NCBI GenBank assembly: GCA_934167495.1
Contig: CAKPKP010000001.1
Location: 62,001 to 126,000, forward strand
From: an uncultured Clostridia bacterium
GTDB taxonomy: Bacteria > Bacillota > Clostridia > TANB77 > CAG-508
Direction: 5' to 3'
DNA length: 64,000 nucleotides
The position numbers and the translations under genes were made by a program. The first letter of the stretch is position 1. Each line of letters begins with the position of its first letter. Of the stretch, positions 17,805 through 25,981 are shown piece by piece. The notes under the pieces are model-generated. The model searched no databases. It was not told where the DNA came from and worked only from the letters and a program-made list of their open reading frames with translations.

Positions 17805-18032
17805 ATATTATAGGAAAGTTCTCTAAACTTCCTATAATATAAATATATTGCACAGAAATTTGCTTTGCAAATTTCGCACACGAACAAAGACGCGGACTTC
17901 AAAATGTTTTAATAAGTGCAAAAGTTATTAATGTCCGCTTTTGTTCTCTAATAGGAATTTTCTCTGAAATTTCTATTAGATAAATATTTTGTACAGAAAT
18001 TTGCTATATACAAATTTTACACACGAACAATT
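17805..18032 (+). repeat. Palindromic intergenic repeat, copy A (tandem double unit)
   Basis: Hairpin 1 is ATTATAGGAAAGTTC against AAACTTCCTATAAT. Next comes AAATATATTGCACAGAAATTTGC with its own small palindrome. Hairpin 2 runs from GAACAAAGACGCGGAC to GTCCGCTTTTGTTC, and hairpin 3 is CTAATAGGAATTT against AAATTTCTATTAG. A diverged second copy of the spacer module follows (TAAATATTTTGTACAG...CACACGAACAATTAAA). About 115 bp recur nearly identically in inverted orientation at 42006-42122. No ORF of note lies here; this is the content of the 17744-18100 gap. Confidence 0.8.
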
Positions 18033-18100
18033 AAACGCATTCTGAATTGGACAATTAAAAATATAATTTAAAATTTATAGTTATTAGTCTTGAAATTTTG

Positions 18101-18129
18101 TTGACTTATTTAAAAGAAATTTGTATAAT
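18101..18129 (+). promoter_or_regulatory. SigmaA-type promoter
   Basis: TTGACT, a 17-bp spacer and TATAAT, 36 bp upstream of the ATP-grasp gene. Confidence 0.75.
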
Positions 18130-18164
18130 CATTTAAGAAATAGTATATATGGGAGGCATATTTA

Positions 18165-19292
18165 ATGAAGAAAAAAGTTGTTATAATAGGAGCAAATGAT
18201 TTTCAAAATCCATTGATTTTGAAAGCAAAAGAATTAGGTTATGAAACTCATGTATTTGCTTGGAAGGATGGGTCAATAGGTGAAAAAACTGCAGACTTTT
18301 TTTATCCAATTAGTATAGTTGAAAAAGAAGAAATTTTAGAAAAATGTAGAGAAATAAAACCAGATGCTATACTTACTATTGCATCAGATTTAGCAACTAT
18401 AACAGTTAATTATGTAGCAAGTAAATTAGGACTTACATGTAATTCATTAGAATGTACAGAGATTTCTACAAACAAATTTAAAATGAGACAAGCCTTTAAA
18501 AAAGCTAATATTCCAGTACCAAAATTTGAAATAGTGGATGAAAATACTAATTTGGATATTTTAAATGGAATGGAATATCCGCTAATAGTTAAACCAACAG
18601 ATAGATCTGGAAGTAGAGCTATAAATAAAATTTTGAAAAAAGAAGAGTTAAGTGATGCAATTAAATTAGCAGTTGAAAATTCATTTGAGAAAAAAGCAAT
18701 TGTTGAAGAATATATTGATGGAGATGAATTTAGTGCTGAATCTATATCTTTTCATGGAAAACATAATTTTCTAACAGTAACAAGAAAACAAACAACAGGA
18801 TATCCTCATTTTATAGAAACAGGTCATATAGAACCAGCAGGACTTTCAGAAGAAATTATTGAAAAAATAAAAAGTGCAATATTACCAGCTTTAGATAGTT
18901 TAAAAATAGAAAATGGTGCATCACATGCAGAATTTAAAATAACTCAAAATGGTGATATAAGAATTATAGAAATTGGTGCAAGAATGGGTGGAGATTGCAT
19001 AGGTTCAGATTTAGTAAAAATATCTACAGGATATGATTATGTAAAAATGGTTATAGATGTTGCTTTAGGCAAAGAACCTGTATTAGAAAAAGTTTCTGTT
19101 CCAAAAATAGCAGTAATTAAATTTATATTTAATAAAGAAGATTTAGATGAATTAGAAAAGATAAAAAAAGAAAAGCCAGAAAAAATACATTTTGTTAGTG
19201 AAATTAAAGATTTTGGAGGGCATAAGATTGTTGATAGTTCTTCAAGATATGGATATTATATTTTAGCATTAGATAGTATAGATGAAATTTAA
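18165..19292 (+). CDS. ATP-grasp carboxylate-amine ligase, substrate unknown
   Basis: This 375-residue ligase of the D-Ala-D-Ala ligase/carbamoyl phosphate synthase fold has an N-terminal Rossmann segment VVIIGANDFQNPLI, a linker STNKFKMRQAFKKANIPVP, the ATP lid lysine in PLIVKPTDRSGSRA, VEEYIDGDEFSAESI, and the metal-binding end IRIIEIGARMGGDCIGSDLV. Such enzymes join a carboxylate to an amine, often an amino acid, to make dipeptides or modified metabolites. Two small DMT-type transporters follow directly, which suggests a small product that is exported or a substrate that is imported. RBS GGGAGG; promoter at 18101. Confidence 0.8.
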   Translation: MKKKVVIIGANDFQNPLILKAKELGYETHVFAWKDGSIGEKTADFFYPISIVEKEEILEKCREIKPDAILTIASDLATITVNYVASKLGLTCNSLECTEISTNKFKMRQAFKKANIPVPKFEIVDENTNLDILNGMEYPLIVKPTDRSGSRAINKILKKEELSDAIKLAVENSFEKKAIVEEYIDGDEFSAESISFHGKHNFLTVTRKQTTGYPHFIETGHIEPAGLSEEIIEKIKSAILPALDSLKIENGASHAEFKITQNGDIRIIEIGARMGGDCIGSDLVKISTGYDYVKMVIDVALGKEPVLEKVSVPKIAVIKFIFNKEDLDELEKIKKEKPEKIHFVSEIKDFGGHKIVDSSSRYGYYILALDSIDEI

Positions 19293-19315
19293 TAAATGTT
19301 AATGGAGTTTTAAAC

Positions 19316-19669
19316 ATGGTTGAGAAAAAAGTAAAAATTAAGCAATTAATAATTCTTCAAGCCATAATAATGATATATACATTATCTTCTGTTGTGGCAA
19401 AATTTGCTTCAGGAGAAGAATTTTTAACTTTTAAATTTATTGTTTTTTATGGATTAGAAATATTAATATTAGGTATTTATGCAATTTTATGGCAACAAAT
19501 AATAAAAAAATTCGATTTGTCAATTGCGTATGCTAATAAAGCAATGTCTTTATTATGGTCTCTTTTATGGGCAATTTTGTTCTTCAAAGAGAGCATAACT
19601 GTAAAAAATGTAATAGGAGTAGTAATTGTTATTATAGGTACAATTATAGTGAATAGTGATGATAAATAA
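19316..19669 (+). CDS. Small DMT/EamA-type transporter subunit 1
   Basis: This 117-residue membrane protein has four predicted helices, as in half-size members of the drug/metabolite transporter superfamily. Telling segments are YTLSSVVAKFASGEEFL, YAILWQQIIKKFDLSIAYANKA and LWAILFFKESITVKNVIGVVIVIIG. It overlaps the second small transporter by 14 bp, so the two probably form a heterodimer in the manner of ArnE/ArnF or paired SMR proteins. It is encoded 24 bp after the ATP-grasp ligase. Confidence 0.75.
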   Translation: MVEKKVKIKQLIILQAIIMIYTLSSVVAKFASGEEFLTFKFIVFYGLEILILGIYAILWQQIIKKFDLSIAYANKAMSLLWSLLWAILFFKESITVKNVIGVVIVIIGTIIVNSDDK

Positions 19670-19997
19670 ATATGTATGTATATTAGTTTTATCTGTTTTA
19701 ATAGCTTCTGTTTCTCAAATAATATTGAAAATAGGCTCAGAAAAAAACTATAAAAATTTGATTAGAGAATATTTAAATGTTTATGTTATAGTAGGATATG
19801 GAATGATGGTTGTTTCAACTATACTTACTATACTGGCTTTTAAAGGATTAGATTATAAAAATGGTCCTATTATTGAATCAGTAGGTTATGTTTTTGTTAT
19901 GGTATTAAGTTCAATAATTTTAAAGGAAAAAATAACAAAAAAGAAAATTGCAGGTAACTTATTAATTTTATTAGGAATACTAGTTTTTTATATATAG
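19656..19997 (+). CDS. Small DMT/EamA-type transporter subunit 2
   Basis: This 113-residue, four-helix membrane protein is paralogous in plan to the preceding one: SVLIASVSQIILKIGSEK, a central helix GYGMMVVSTILTILAFKGL, and VMVLSSIILKEKITKKKIAGNLLILLGILV. The start is GTG 19656 or ATG 19659, both inside the end of gene 1, which indicates translational coupling. Together with the ATP-grasp gene it makes a three-gene operon of ligase plus putative heterodimeric exporter. Confidence 0.75.
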   Translation: MMINKYVCILVLSVLIASVSQIILKIGSEKNYKNLIREYLNVYVIVGYGMMVVSTILTILAFKGLDYKNGPIIESVGYVFVMVLSSIILKEKITKKKIAGNLLILLGILVFYI

Positions 19998-20029
19998 TAA
20001 TTTATGATTAAAATAAAAGAGGTGATAAT

Positions 20030-20530
20030 ATGAAATTAAATGTTGTATTAGTAGAGCCAGAAATTCCACAAAATACAGGAAATATTGCTAGAACATGTGC
20101 TGCAACTGGAGGAAAACTACATTTGGTATATCCATTAGGATTTAGTATTACAGAAAAAGCTGTTAAAAGAGCTGGATTAGATTATTGGGATAAATTAGAA
20201 ATAGAAGAACATTCATCATTTGAAAAATTTTTAGGGAAATATAAACCAGAAGAAAATAATATGTTTTTTGTAACGACAAAAGGAAAACATATATATTCAG
20301 AGCCAAATTATAATTCAATGGATGAAGTTTTTGTTTTATTTGGAAAAGAGACTAAAGGTTTACCAGAAGATATTTTGCAAAAATATATAGACAAGACTAT
20401 TAGAATTCCGATGAGACCTACTTTAAGATCACTTAATTTGTCTAATTCTGTTTCAATAGTTGTTTACGATATATTAAGACAGAAAGATTTTGAAAATTTA
20501 GAAACAATAAGTTCATATTTTGATAAATAG
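20030..20530 (+). CDS. trmL: tRNA (cytidine(34)-2'-O)-methyltransferase
   Basis: This 166-residue SPOUT methyltransferase has NVVLVEPEIPQNTGNIARTC (N-terminal motif), FGKETKGLPEDIL (motif 2) and the knot-forming IPMRPTLRSLNLSNSVSIVVYD (motif 3). TrmL methylates the wobble position of tRNA-Leu isoacceptors. The length is standard. AGAGGTGA supports the ATG. It begins a tight run trmL, cyclophilin, ruvA, rarA. Confidence 0.93.
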   Translation: MKLNVVLVEPEIPQNTGNIARTCAATGGKLHLVYPLGFSITEKAVKRAGLDYWDKLEIEEHSSFEKFLGKYKPEENNMFFVTTKGKHIYSEPNYNSMDEVFVLFGKETKGLPEDILQKYIDKTIRIPMRPTLRSLNLSNSVSIVVYDILRQKDFENLETISSYFDK

Positions 20531-20551
20531 AATATTAGGAGAGGAAATTTT

Positions 20552-21370
20552 ATGAAAAAAATGTTAATATGTATATTAAGTTTAATTTTATTATTTGTTT
20601 TGTTATTTGTATTATCAGGATGTTCTTCAAAAACTGAAAAAAATGAAGGGAAAAACACTAATACGGTAAAAACAACAAATACAACTAATACAACTTCTAA
20701 AAGCAATACTACTAAGAAAGAGAATACAACAAATACAGATATCACTGATTTTGAATCTGCTGCTGAAAAACAGATGGCAATGCCAAATGAAGGAGATACA
20801 ATTGCAATAATACATGTAAGAAATTTTGGAAATATTACTGTTAAATTCTTTGGTGATATAGCACCAAAAGCTGTTGAAAACTTTGTAAAACATTCAGAAG
20901 AAGGATATTATGATGGAGTGAAATTCCATAGAGTTATTGATGAATTTATGATTCAAGGTGGAGACCCTGAAGGAACTGGCAGAGGTGGAGAAAGTATATG
21001 GGGAAAAGGATTTGAAGAAGAATTATCTTATGACCTAGTACCTTACAGAGGTTCATTATGTATGGCTAGTGCTGGAACCGGAACTTCAAGCTTAGGAAGT
21101 CAATTTTTTATAACACAAGCAAATTATAATGCAACAATGGAAAGTAGATTAAAAAGTGCTGGATATCCGACAAAATTATTAGAAATGTATAAAAAATATG
21201 GTGGATATTTAAGCTTATATCAATCATATACTGTATTTGGTCAAGTTATTGAAGGAATGGATGTTGTAGATGCAATAGCTAAAGTTGAAACAACAGGAAG
21301 CGAAAATTCTACACCAGTTGAAGATGTAATAATTGATACAATAGAAGTAACAACATACAAAGCAGAATAA
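20552..21370 (+). CDS. Cyclophilin-type peptidyl-prolyl isomerase, lipoprotein
   Basis: This 272-residue protein has a signal peptide (MKKMLICILSLILLF) ending in a lipobox VLSGC (Cys about residue 29), so it should be lipidated and face the cell wall. A Thr/Asn/Lys-rich linker (about 31-70) leads to a cyclophilin domain with AVENFVKHSEEGYYDGVKFH, the active-site RVIDEFMIQGGDPEGTGRGGES, GSLCMASAGTG and GSQFFITQA. It is likely a foldase for exported proteins. An insertion around SYPTKLLEMYKKYGGYLSLY-type residues before the VFGQVIEGMDVVD strand is common in Clostridia. Confidence 0.9.
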   Translation: MKKMLICILSLILLFVLLFVLSGCSSKTEKNEGKNTNTVKTTNTTNTTSKSNTTKKENTTNTDITDFESAAEKQMAMPNEGDTIAIIHVRNFGNITVKFFGDIAPKAVENFVKHSEEGYYDGVKFHRVIDEFMIQGGDPEGTGRGGESIWGKGFEEELSYDLVPYRGSLCMASAGTGTSSLGSQFFITQANYNATMESRLKSAGYPTKLLEMYKKYGGYLSLYQSYTVFGQVIEGMDVVDAIAKVETTGSENSTPVEDVIIDTIEVTTYKAE

Positions 21371-21385
21371 TAATGGGAGGAATTT

Positions 21386-21985
21386 ATGTACGCTTATATA
21401 AAAGGAACTTTAGAAGATAAATCTAATACTTATGTAGTAGTAGAATGTATGGGAATTGGATACAAAATATTTATGTCTAATACATCAATTTCAAATTTAG
21501 GGGAATTAGGTGAAAAAGTAAAAATATATACACATTATTATGTAAGAGAAGATAATATTAGTTTATATGGATTTTTAAGTAATGAAGAATTAAGAATGTT
21601 TGAACTTTTACTAGGTGTAAGTGGGGTAGGAGCCAAGTCTGCAATAGCTATGCTTTCTAATATTACACCATCTAGTTTTGCTTTAGCAGTTATATCAAAT
21701 GATATAGCAAAACTAACTAAAATTCCAGGAATAGGTGCAAAATCTGCACAGAGAATAGTGCTAGAGCTTAAAGATAAATTAAAAAATGAACAAGCAATAG
21801 AAAAAGCAGAAAGTGTTAAAGAGAAGATAAAAGATGACACTATTTTATCTGAAGCAATAGATGCGCTTCAAATATTAGGATATAATAGAAAAGAAATAGA
21901 TAAAGCTATTGAAAAAATCCAAACAGAAAATATGTCTACAGAAGATATAATAAGAAAAGCTTTAGTAGTATTAAGTAGTAAATAA
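21386..21985 (+). CDS. ruvA: Holliday junction branch migration protein RuvA
   Basis: This 199-residue protein has an N-terminal OB fold (MYAYIKGTLEDKS, YTHYYVREDNISLYGF), two helix-hairpin-helix motifs (LLGVSGVGAKSAIAML and LTKIPGIGAKSAQRIVLELKD) and a C-terminal domain III (EAIDALQILGYNRKEIDKAI) that would contact RuvB. RuvA binds four-way junctions. Usually ruvB follows; here rarA does, and ruvB is not in this window. RBS GGGAGG. Confidence 0.95.
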   Translation: MYAYIKGTLEDKSNTYVVVECMGIGYKIFMSNTSISNLGELGEKVKIYTHYYVREDNISLYGFLSNEELRMFELLLGVSGVGAKSAIAMLSNITPSSFALAVISNDIAKLTKIPGIGAKSAQRIVLELKDKLKNEQAIEKAESVKEKIKDDTILSEAIDALQILGYNRKEIDKAIEKIQTENMSTEDIIRKALVVLSSK

Positions 21986-22004
21986 GAATGAAAGGAAAAA
22001 ATAA

Positions 22005-23237
22005 ATGGACTTAAATAAACCATTGGCATATAGAGTTAGACCGAAAACTTTAGAGGAGTTCGTAGGACAAGAACATATTTTAGGAAAAGATAAATTATTA
22101 TATAGAACAATTAAAGCAGATAGATTATCTAGCATAATTTTATGGGGACCTCCAGGGTGTGGTAAAACGTCTATAGCTAAAGTAATCAGTGAAACTACTA
22201 AATATAAGTTTGTAAAACTAAATGCTGTTACGGCAGGAGTTTCAGATATAAAAAATGCAATATCTGAATCAGAAAATATGTTACTTAATCCATCTGGAAA
22301 ATGTATATTATTTATTGATGAGATACATAGATTTAATAAATTACAACAAGATGCTTTATTACCATATGTTGAAGATGGAACTGTAATTTTAATAGGAGCT
22401 ACAACGGAGAATCCTTATTTTGAAGTAAATAAAGCCTTAATTTCAAGGTCAATGGTAATTAAACTTGAAGAATTGAGTGAGGAAAATATATTTGAAATTT
22501 TGAAGAATGCTTTAGTTAACAAAGACGGGTTGGCAAATTATAATATTAAAATTTCAGATGAAACTTTAAGAAATATTGCAAGTGTATCTGGTGGAGATGT
22601 AAGAACTGCTTTGAACGGACTTGAAGTTGCTGTTCTTACTACAAATATGAATAAAGATGGAATAATTGAAATAACTGATGAAATTATAGCTGAAAGTATG
22701 AATAAAAAGAAAGCTATGTTTGATAAGTCAGGAGATAGTCATTATGATAATATAAGTGCTTTTATAAAATCTATGCGAGGAAGTGATGCTGATGCTGCAA
22801 TATTTTATCTTGCAAGAGCATTAGTAGGAGGGGAAGACCCAATGTTTTTAGCTAGAAGAATTGTTATATGTGCAGCAGAAGATGTTGGAATGGCAAATCC
22901 TAATGCTTTAGTTTTAGCAAATTCTGCTATGCAAGCTGTTCATATGGTAGGAATGCCAGAAGCAAGAATTATACTATCAGAAGCAGCAACATATGTAGCA
23001 ACATCAAAAAAATCAAATGCTACATATATTGGAATAAATAAAGCTATGGAAGATGTGGAGAATAAAAATACAGGAAGAATACCTATGCATATAAGAAATG
23101 CTCCAGCAAGTGGAATGGAACAGTTTGGATACCATGAAGGATACAAATATCCTCATGATTATCCAGGACATGTTGTAGAACAACAATACTTGCCAGATGA
23201 AATGATAGGAACAAAGTATTATAATGAAGATTTTTAA
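22005..23237 (+). CDS. rarA: Replication-associated recombination protein A (AAA+ ATPase)
   Basis: This 410-residue AAA+ clamp-loader-like protein of the RarA/MgsA/WRNIP1 family acts at stalled forks. Motifs are LAYRVRPKTLEEFVGQEHIL, Walker A GPPGCGKTSIAK, Walker B ILFIDEIHRFNKLQQD, sensor 1 ATTENPYFEVN, SGGDVRTALNGLE (sensor 2) and the family-specific C-terminal oligomerisation region GGEDPMFLARRIVICAAEDVG with IPMHIRNAP and YKYPHDYPGHVVEQQYLP. The length is normal. It ends a recombination pair with ruvA; the terminator is the hairpin at 23290-23314. Confidence 0.95.
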   Translation: MDLNKPLAYRVRPKTLEEFVGQEHILGKDKLLYRTIKADRLSSIILWGPPGCGKTSIAKVISETTKYKFVKLNAVTAGVSDIKNAISESENMLLNPSGKCILFIDEIHRFNKLQQDALLPYVEDGTVILIGATTENPYFEVNKALISRSMVIKLEELSEENIFEILKNALVNKDGLANYNIKISDETLRNIASVSGGDVRTALNGLEVAVLTTNMNKDGIIEITDEIIAESMNKKKAMFDKSGDSHYDNISAFIKSMRGSDADAAIFYLARALVGGEDPMFLARRIVICAAEDVGMANPNALVLANSAMQAVHMVGMPEARIILSEAATYVATSKKSNATYIGINKAMEDVENKNTGRIPMHIRNAPASGMEQFGYHEGYKYPHDYPGHVVEQQYLPDEMIGTKYYNEDF

Positions 23238-23245
23238 AGAATATT

Positions 23246-23385
23246 TATATTATAGGAAGTTCAGAGAACTTTCATATAATATAAAAAATACGGACTTTTG
23301 AGTCCGCGTTTTTTATCTAATAGCAAATTTCACACACTAACAATTAAATGTGGGCTAAACTTATAAAGTTTAGCCCACTAATGTT
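23246..23385. repeat. Palindromic intergenic repeat, copy B, with terminator hairpins
   Basis: It starts with a diverged form of hairpin 1 (ATTATAGGAAGTTC...GAACTTTCATATAAT). Then comes ACGGACTTTTGAGTCCG with a T6 tail (23290-23314), which should terminate rarA. A CACACTAACAATTAAATG module follows, then a perfect 12-bp hairpin TGGGCTAAACTT/AAGTTTAGCCCA (23351-23377) facing the convergent TraG-like gene. The AACAATTAAATGTGGG start of that last hairpin recurs at 60580-60595. Confidence 0.7.
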
Positions 23386-23389
23386 TTCA

Positions 23390-25753
23390 TTATTTATTTG
23401 AAGTTGTATCACTATGTTTATTTGTTCCTAATTTAAATGATATTGCATCTTCATTATCAAAGAAATATTTAGAATCAGTTATGTTAGTTTGAATAGGGTC
23501 CATATCATTTGGATTTTCAGGATTATTATTAAAGTTAATGTTTTTTAAATCAAATTTATTTTTAAATAATCTATTTTGTGAAGAATTCATTTTGTCCTCT
23601 TCAGTTTGAATTCCATTTGTAAATTTAGCAAAATTATATGTTTTAATTTTTTGTTTTTCTTTATACTTTGATTCTAGGAAATCAACTTTACCAGCACCAA
23701 CAATGTTTTTACCTTTTAGATCTTTAGTTTTATATATAAGTGCTTTAAATTTCAAACCTTGAATTTTACCAGCTTTATAATTTGCTTTCCATGCCCATTC
23801 AATATCTTTATATTTTTGATCATAAGTACCATCTTTAGTATTATAATCATTCTTAAATTTCCATTCTCTTTTTTCACCTAAATCTTTTTCCCACCAAGCA
23901 TTATCTTCAGGAGTGTTATTACCAAATACCATTTTTGTAGAGCAGTTTGCAACTATTGTTTGTCTGTAATTATCACCATCTGCTTTACCAAATTGAGAAA
24001 GGTTTTGAGCAGATATAATTGTTCCAACTCTATATTTTCTATACAATGTGAAGATATCTTCTGTAGCTCTACATACAAATGTAGGGAATTCATCAATATA
24101 TAAGAAGTGAGGTATTCTAGTTTTTTCATTGCCTGGTCTTGATAAAACAGAGTGTTGCATTAATAATAAGAAGAATAGACCAAAAGCTTTATTTGTTATG
24201 GCACCTAAATCACCTCTACGAGTACAAACGAAAACAACTTCACCATTTTTAAGTACTTTATCGTAATCAAGGTTATTATATCTATTACATAATATTGATT
24301 TAACACCAGGGTATCTTAATAAAGTTTCAAGTTGAGAAGTAGCAGCTTGAATATATTTTTCTGCATTTTCTCTATTAACACCATTTCTATAGAAGTTCTT
24401 TTCACAATAACCAATTTGAATAGAATATTGTTCAGATAAATATTCATCTTTTTTCATTTCTTCACACATTTTTTCTATTAAACTAAAGTTATTAAATAAT
24501 TTTAATAAATCTTCTAAAGTAGGTAGGGCATTATCAGTTCTTCTTAAATAAACTTCTTTTAAAAGTAAACTTAAATTTTCAATTGCTTGAAAAGCAAAGT
24601 TTTGCATAAAAGCTTCTTCAGGAATAACATTTGATGTATCATACATTCTTTTTAGTACTGAAGAAATTGCTATAGAAGTTTTGATTGGATCTTTATATAC
24701 GAAAGGATTTAAACCTATTGAATCTGGATTATTTGGATCAATTAAGTGATACTTAACATGATAGTTTTTAGCAACTTTAACCATATGTTCTATAGATTCA
24801 TAATCAGGTGCTACATATGTAATACCTAAATTTTTGTATACCGTATGTTCATCATCATAGTGATATATTAATTTTTTCATATAAGTTTTATATATTTTTT
24901 CTTTATAAGAAATAGGTGTAAGCATATTTAAAGAAAAGTTTTCATTTATATATTCATTTGAATATGGTGTGTTTAATGTAGCAATACCAGTTTTTAAAGC
25001 AGTATATCCCATTTCTTTAGCAGCTTCTGTAAAGAAACATTTTTTCTCAATATCTCTTGCAATCATTGGCTCAAATACCATTGAAGTTTTACCAGAGCCA
25101 GATACACCTACAACTAATGTTGCTTCAAATCTTCTAGCTTCAGGTGTTTTGACTATTTTACCATTATCACTATCTTTACAAAGTGCTATTTCACATGTAT
25201 ATGGACCCCAACCTTCTTTATTATCTGATAAGTTTATTCCAGTATAATCTGTTATAGAATCTTTAATATCTTTAACATCATCAACTTTAAAATATAAGAA
25301 TTTAAATAAAGTAAAAAATGTTACCAAAGGTACATAACATGAAATTGCTGTAAAAGCAGGTTTTATTAAATCTCTAAAATTTAAAACTACTTCAATATAA
25401 TTAGGGGCTGAAAGTAATAATAACCATCCAGCTTTATTAAGCCATTGTGTAAGCATTGAAATTCCAACTATATAAAGTGAAATTGCATACAAATAGAAAA
25501 ATGTTAATTTTTTCTTTTTGTCACTTGCAAACTTAGAGGATGATGAAAATAAAAATGCAAAAACAGGACATGCAAGTGCAAATGTATATTGGAAAGGTCC
25601 CCAATATGATACTGAAATTCCAGTGAAGCACATAAATAATATTTCAACTACTCTATCTACACACACATATATAGTGAGCAATGTTAAAATATATGTAAAA
25701 AAGGTATTTCTATCAGTTTTTAGTATTTTTAAAAATTTATCTAAATATTTCAA
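23390..25753 (-). CDS. TraG/VirD4-family coupling ATPase, orphan
   Basis: This 787-residue protein has four or so N-terminal membrane helices (residues 1-165), then a HerA/FtsK-type ATPase domain: Walker A VVGVSGSGKTSMVF (about 213-226), Walker B FLYIDEFPTF (about 544), and the sensor region GTIISAQNLSQFG and NCSTKMVFGNNT, typical of type IV coupling proteins (TraM-recognition domain). The last 120 residues are low-complexity and Asn-rich. The start is TTG, preceded by GTGGTGA. No relaxase, VirB4 or other conjugation gene is near; it sits alone between rarA and a flippase gene. Its job here is unknown: it may move DNA or protein for an unlinked system. Confidence 0.8.
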   Translation of the reverse strand: MKYLDKFLKILKTDRNTFFTYILTLLTIYVCVDRVVEILFMCFTGISVSYWGPFQYTFALACPVFAFLFSSSSKFASDKKKKLTFFYLYAISLYIVGISMLTQWLNKAGWLLLLSAPNYIEVVLNFRDLIKPAFTAISCYVPLVTFFTLFKFLYFKVDDVKDIKDSITDYTGINLSDNKEGWGPYTCEIALCKDSDNGKIVKTPEARRFEATLVVGVSGSGKTSMVFEPMIARDIEKKCFFTEAAKEMGYTALKTGIATLNTPYSNEYINENFSLNMLTPISYKEKIYKTYMKKLIYHYDDEHTVYKNLGITYVAPDYESIEHMVKVAKNYHVKYHLIDPNNPDSIGLNPFVYKDPIKTSIAISSVLKRMYDTSNVIPEEAFMQNFAFQAIENLSLLLKEVYLRRTDNALPTLEDLLKLFNNFSLIEKMCEEMKKDEYLSEQYSIQIGYCEKNFYRNGVNRENAEKYIQAATSQLETLLRYPGVKSILCNRYNNLDYDKVLKNGEVVFVCTRRGDLGAITNKAFGLFFLLLMQHSVLSRPGNEKTRIPHFLYIDEFPTFVCRATEDIFTLYRKYRVGTIISAQNLSQFGKADGDNYRQTIVANCSTKMVFGNNTPEDNAWWEKDLGEKREWKFKNDYNTKDGTYDQKYKDIEWAWKANYKAGKIQGLKFKALIYKTKDLKGKNIVGAGKVDFLESKYKEKQKIKTYNFAKFTNGIQTEEDKMNSSQNRLFKNKFDLKNINFNNNPENPNDMDPIQTNITDSKYFFDNEDAISFKLGTNKHSDTTSNK

Positions 25754-25894
25754 TTATTTCACCACTTTCAAAATTATAATCATACATATATATTATCCTA
25801 CAAAAATGCTAAAAAGACAATACATTTTATAAAAATAATTCTAATTTTCATAATAAATAATATCATATATTAAGTAATTTTTTTGTGAAATTAC

Positions 25895-25924
25895 TTGAAA
25901 GTTTATTACAATATAAAATATAAT
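25895..25924 (+). promoter_or_regulatory. Candidate sigmaA promoter
   Basis: TTGAAA, an 18-bp spacer and TATAAT, 57 bp upstream of the flippase gene. It overlaps a hairpin AAGTAATTT/AAATTACTT (25873-25896). Confidence 0.55.
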
Positions 25925-25981
25925 AACAATATTGCATTATATTTTATATAAATGTACTTAAAAGATTGGAGAATATAAAAA

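Noticed and set aside
17805..18032. Regularly spaced short repeats resembling a small CRISPR array
   Set aside because: The units are internally palindromic, of different lengths and scattered singly through the window; there are no spacers and no cas genes.
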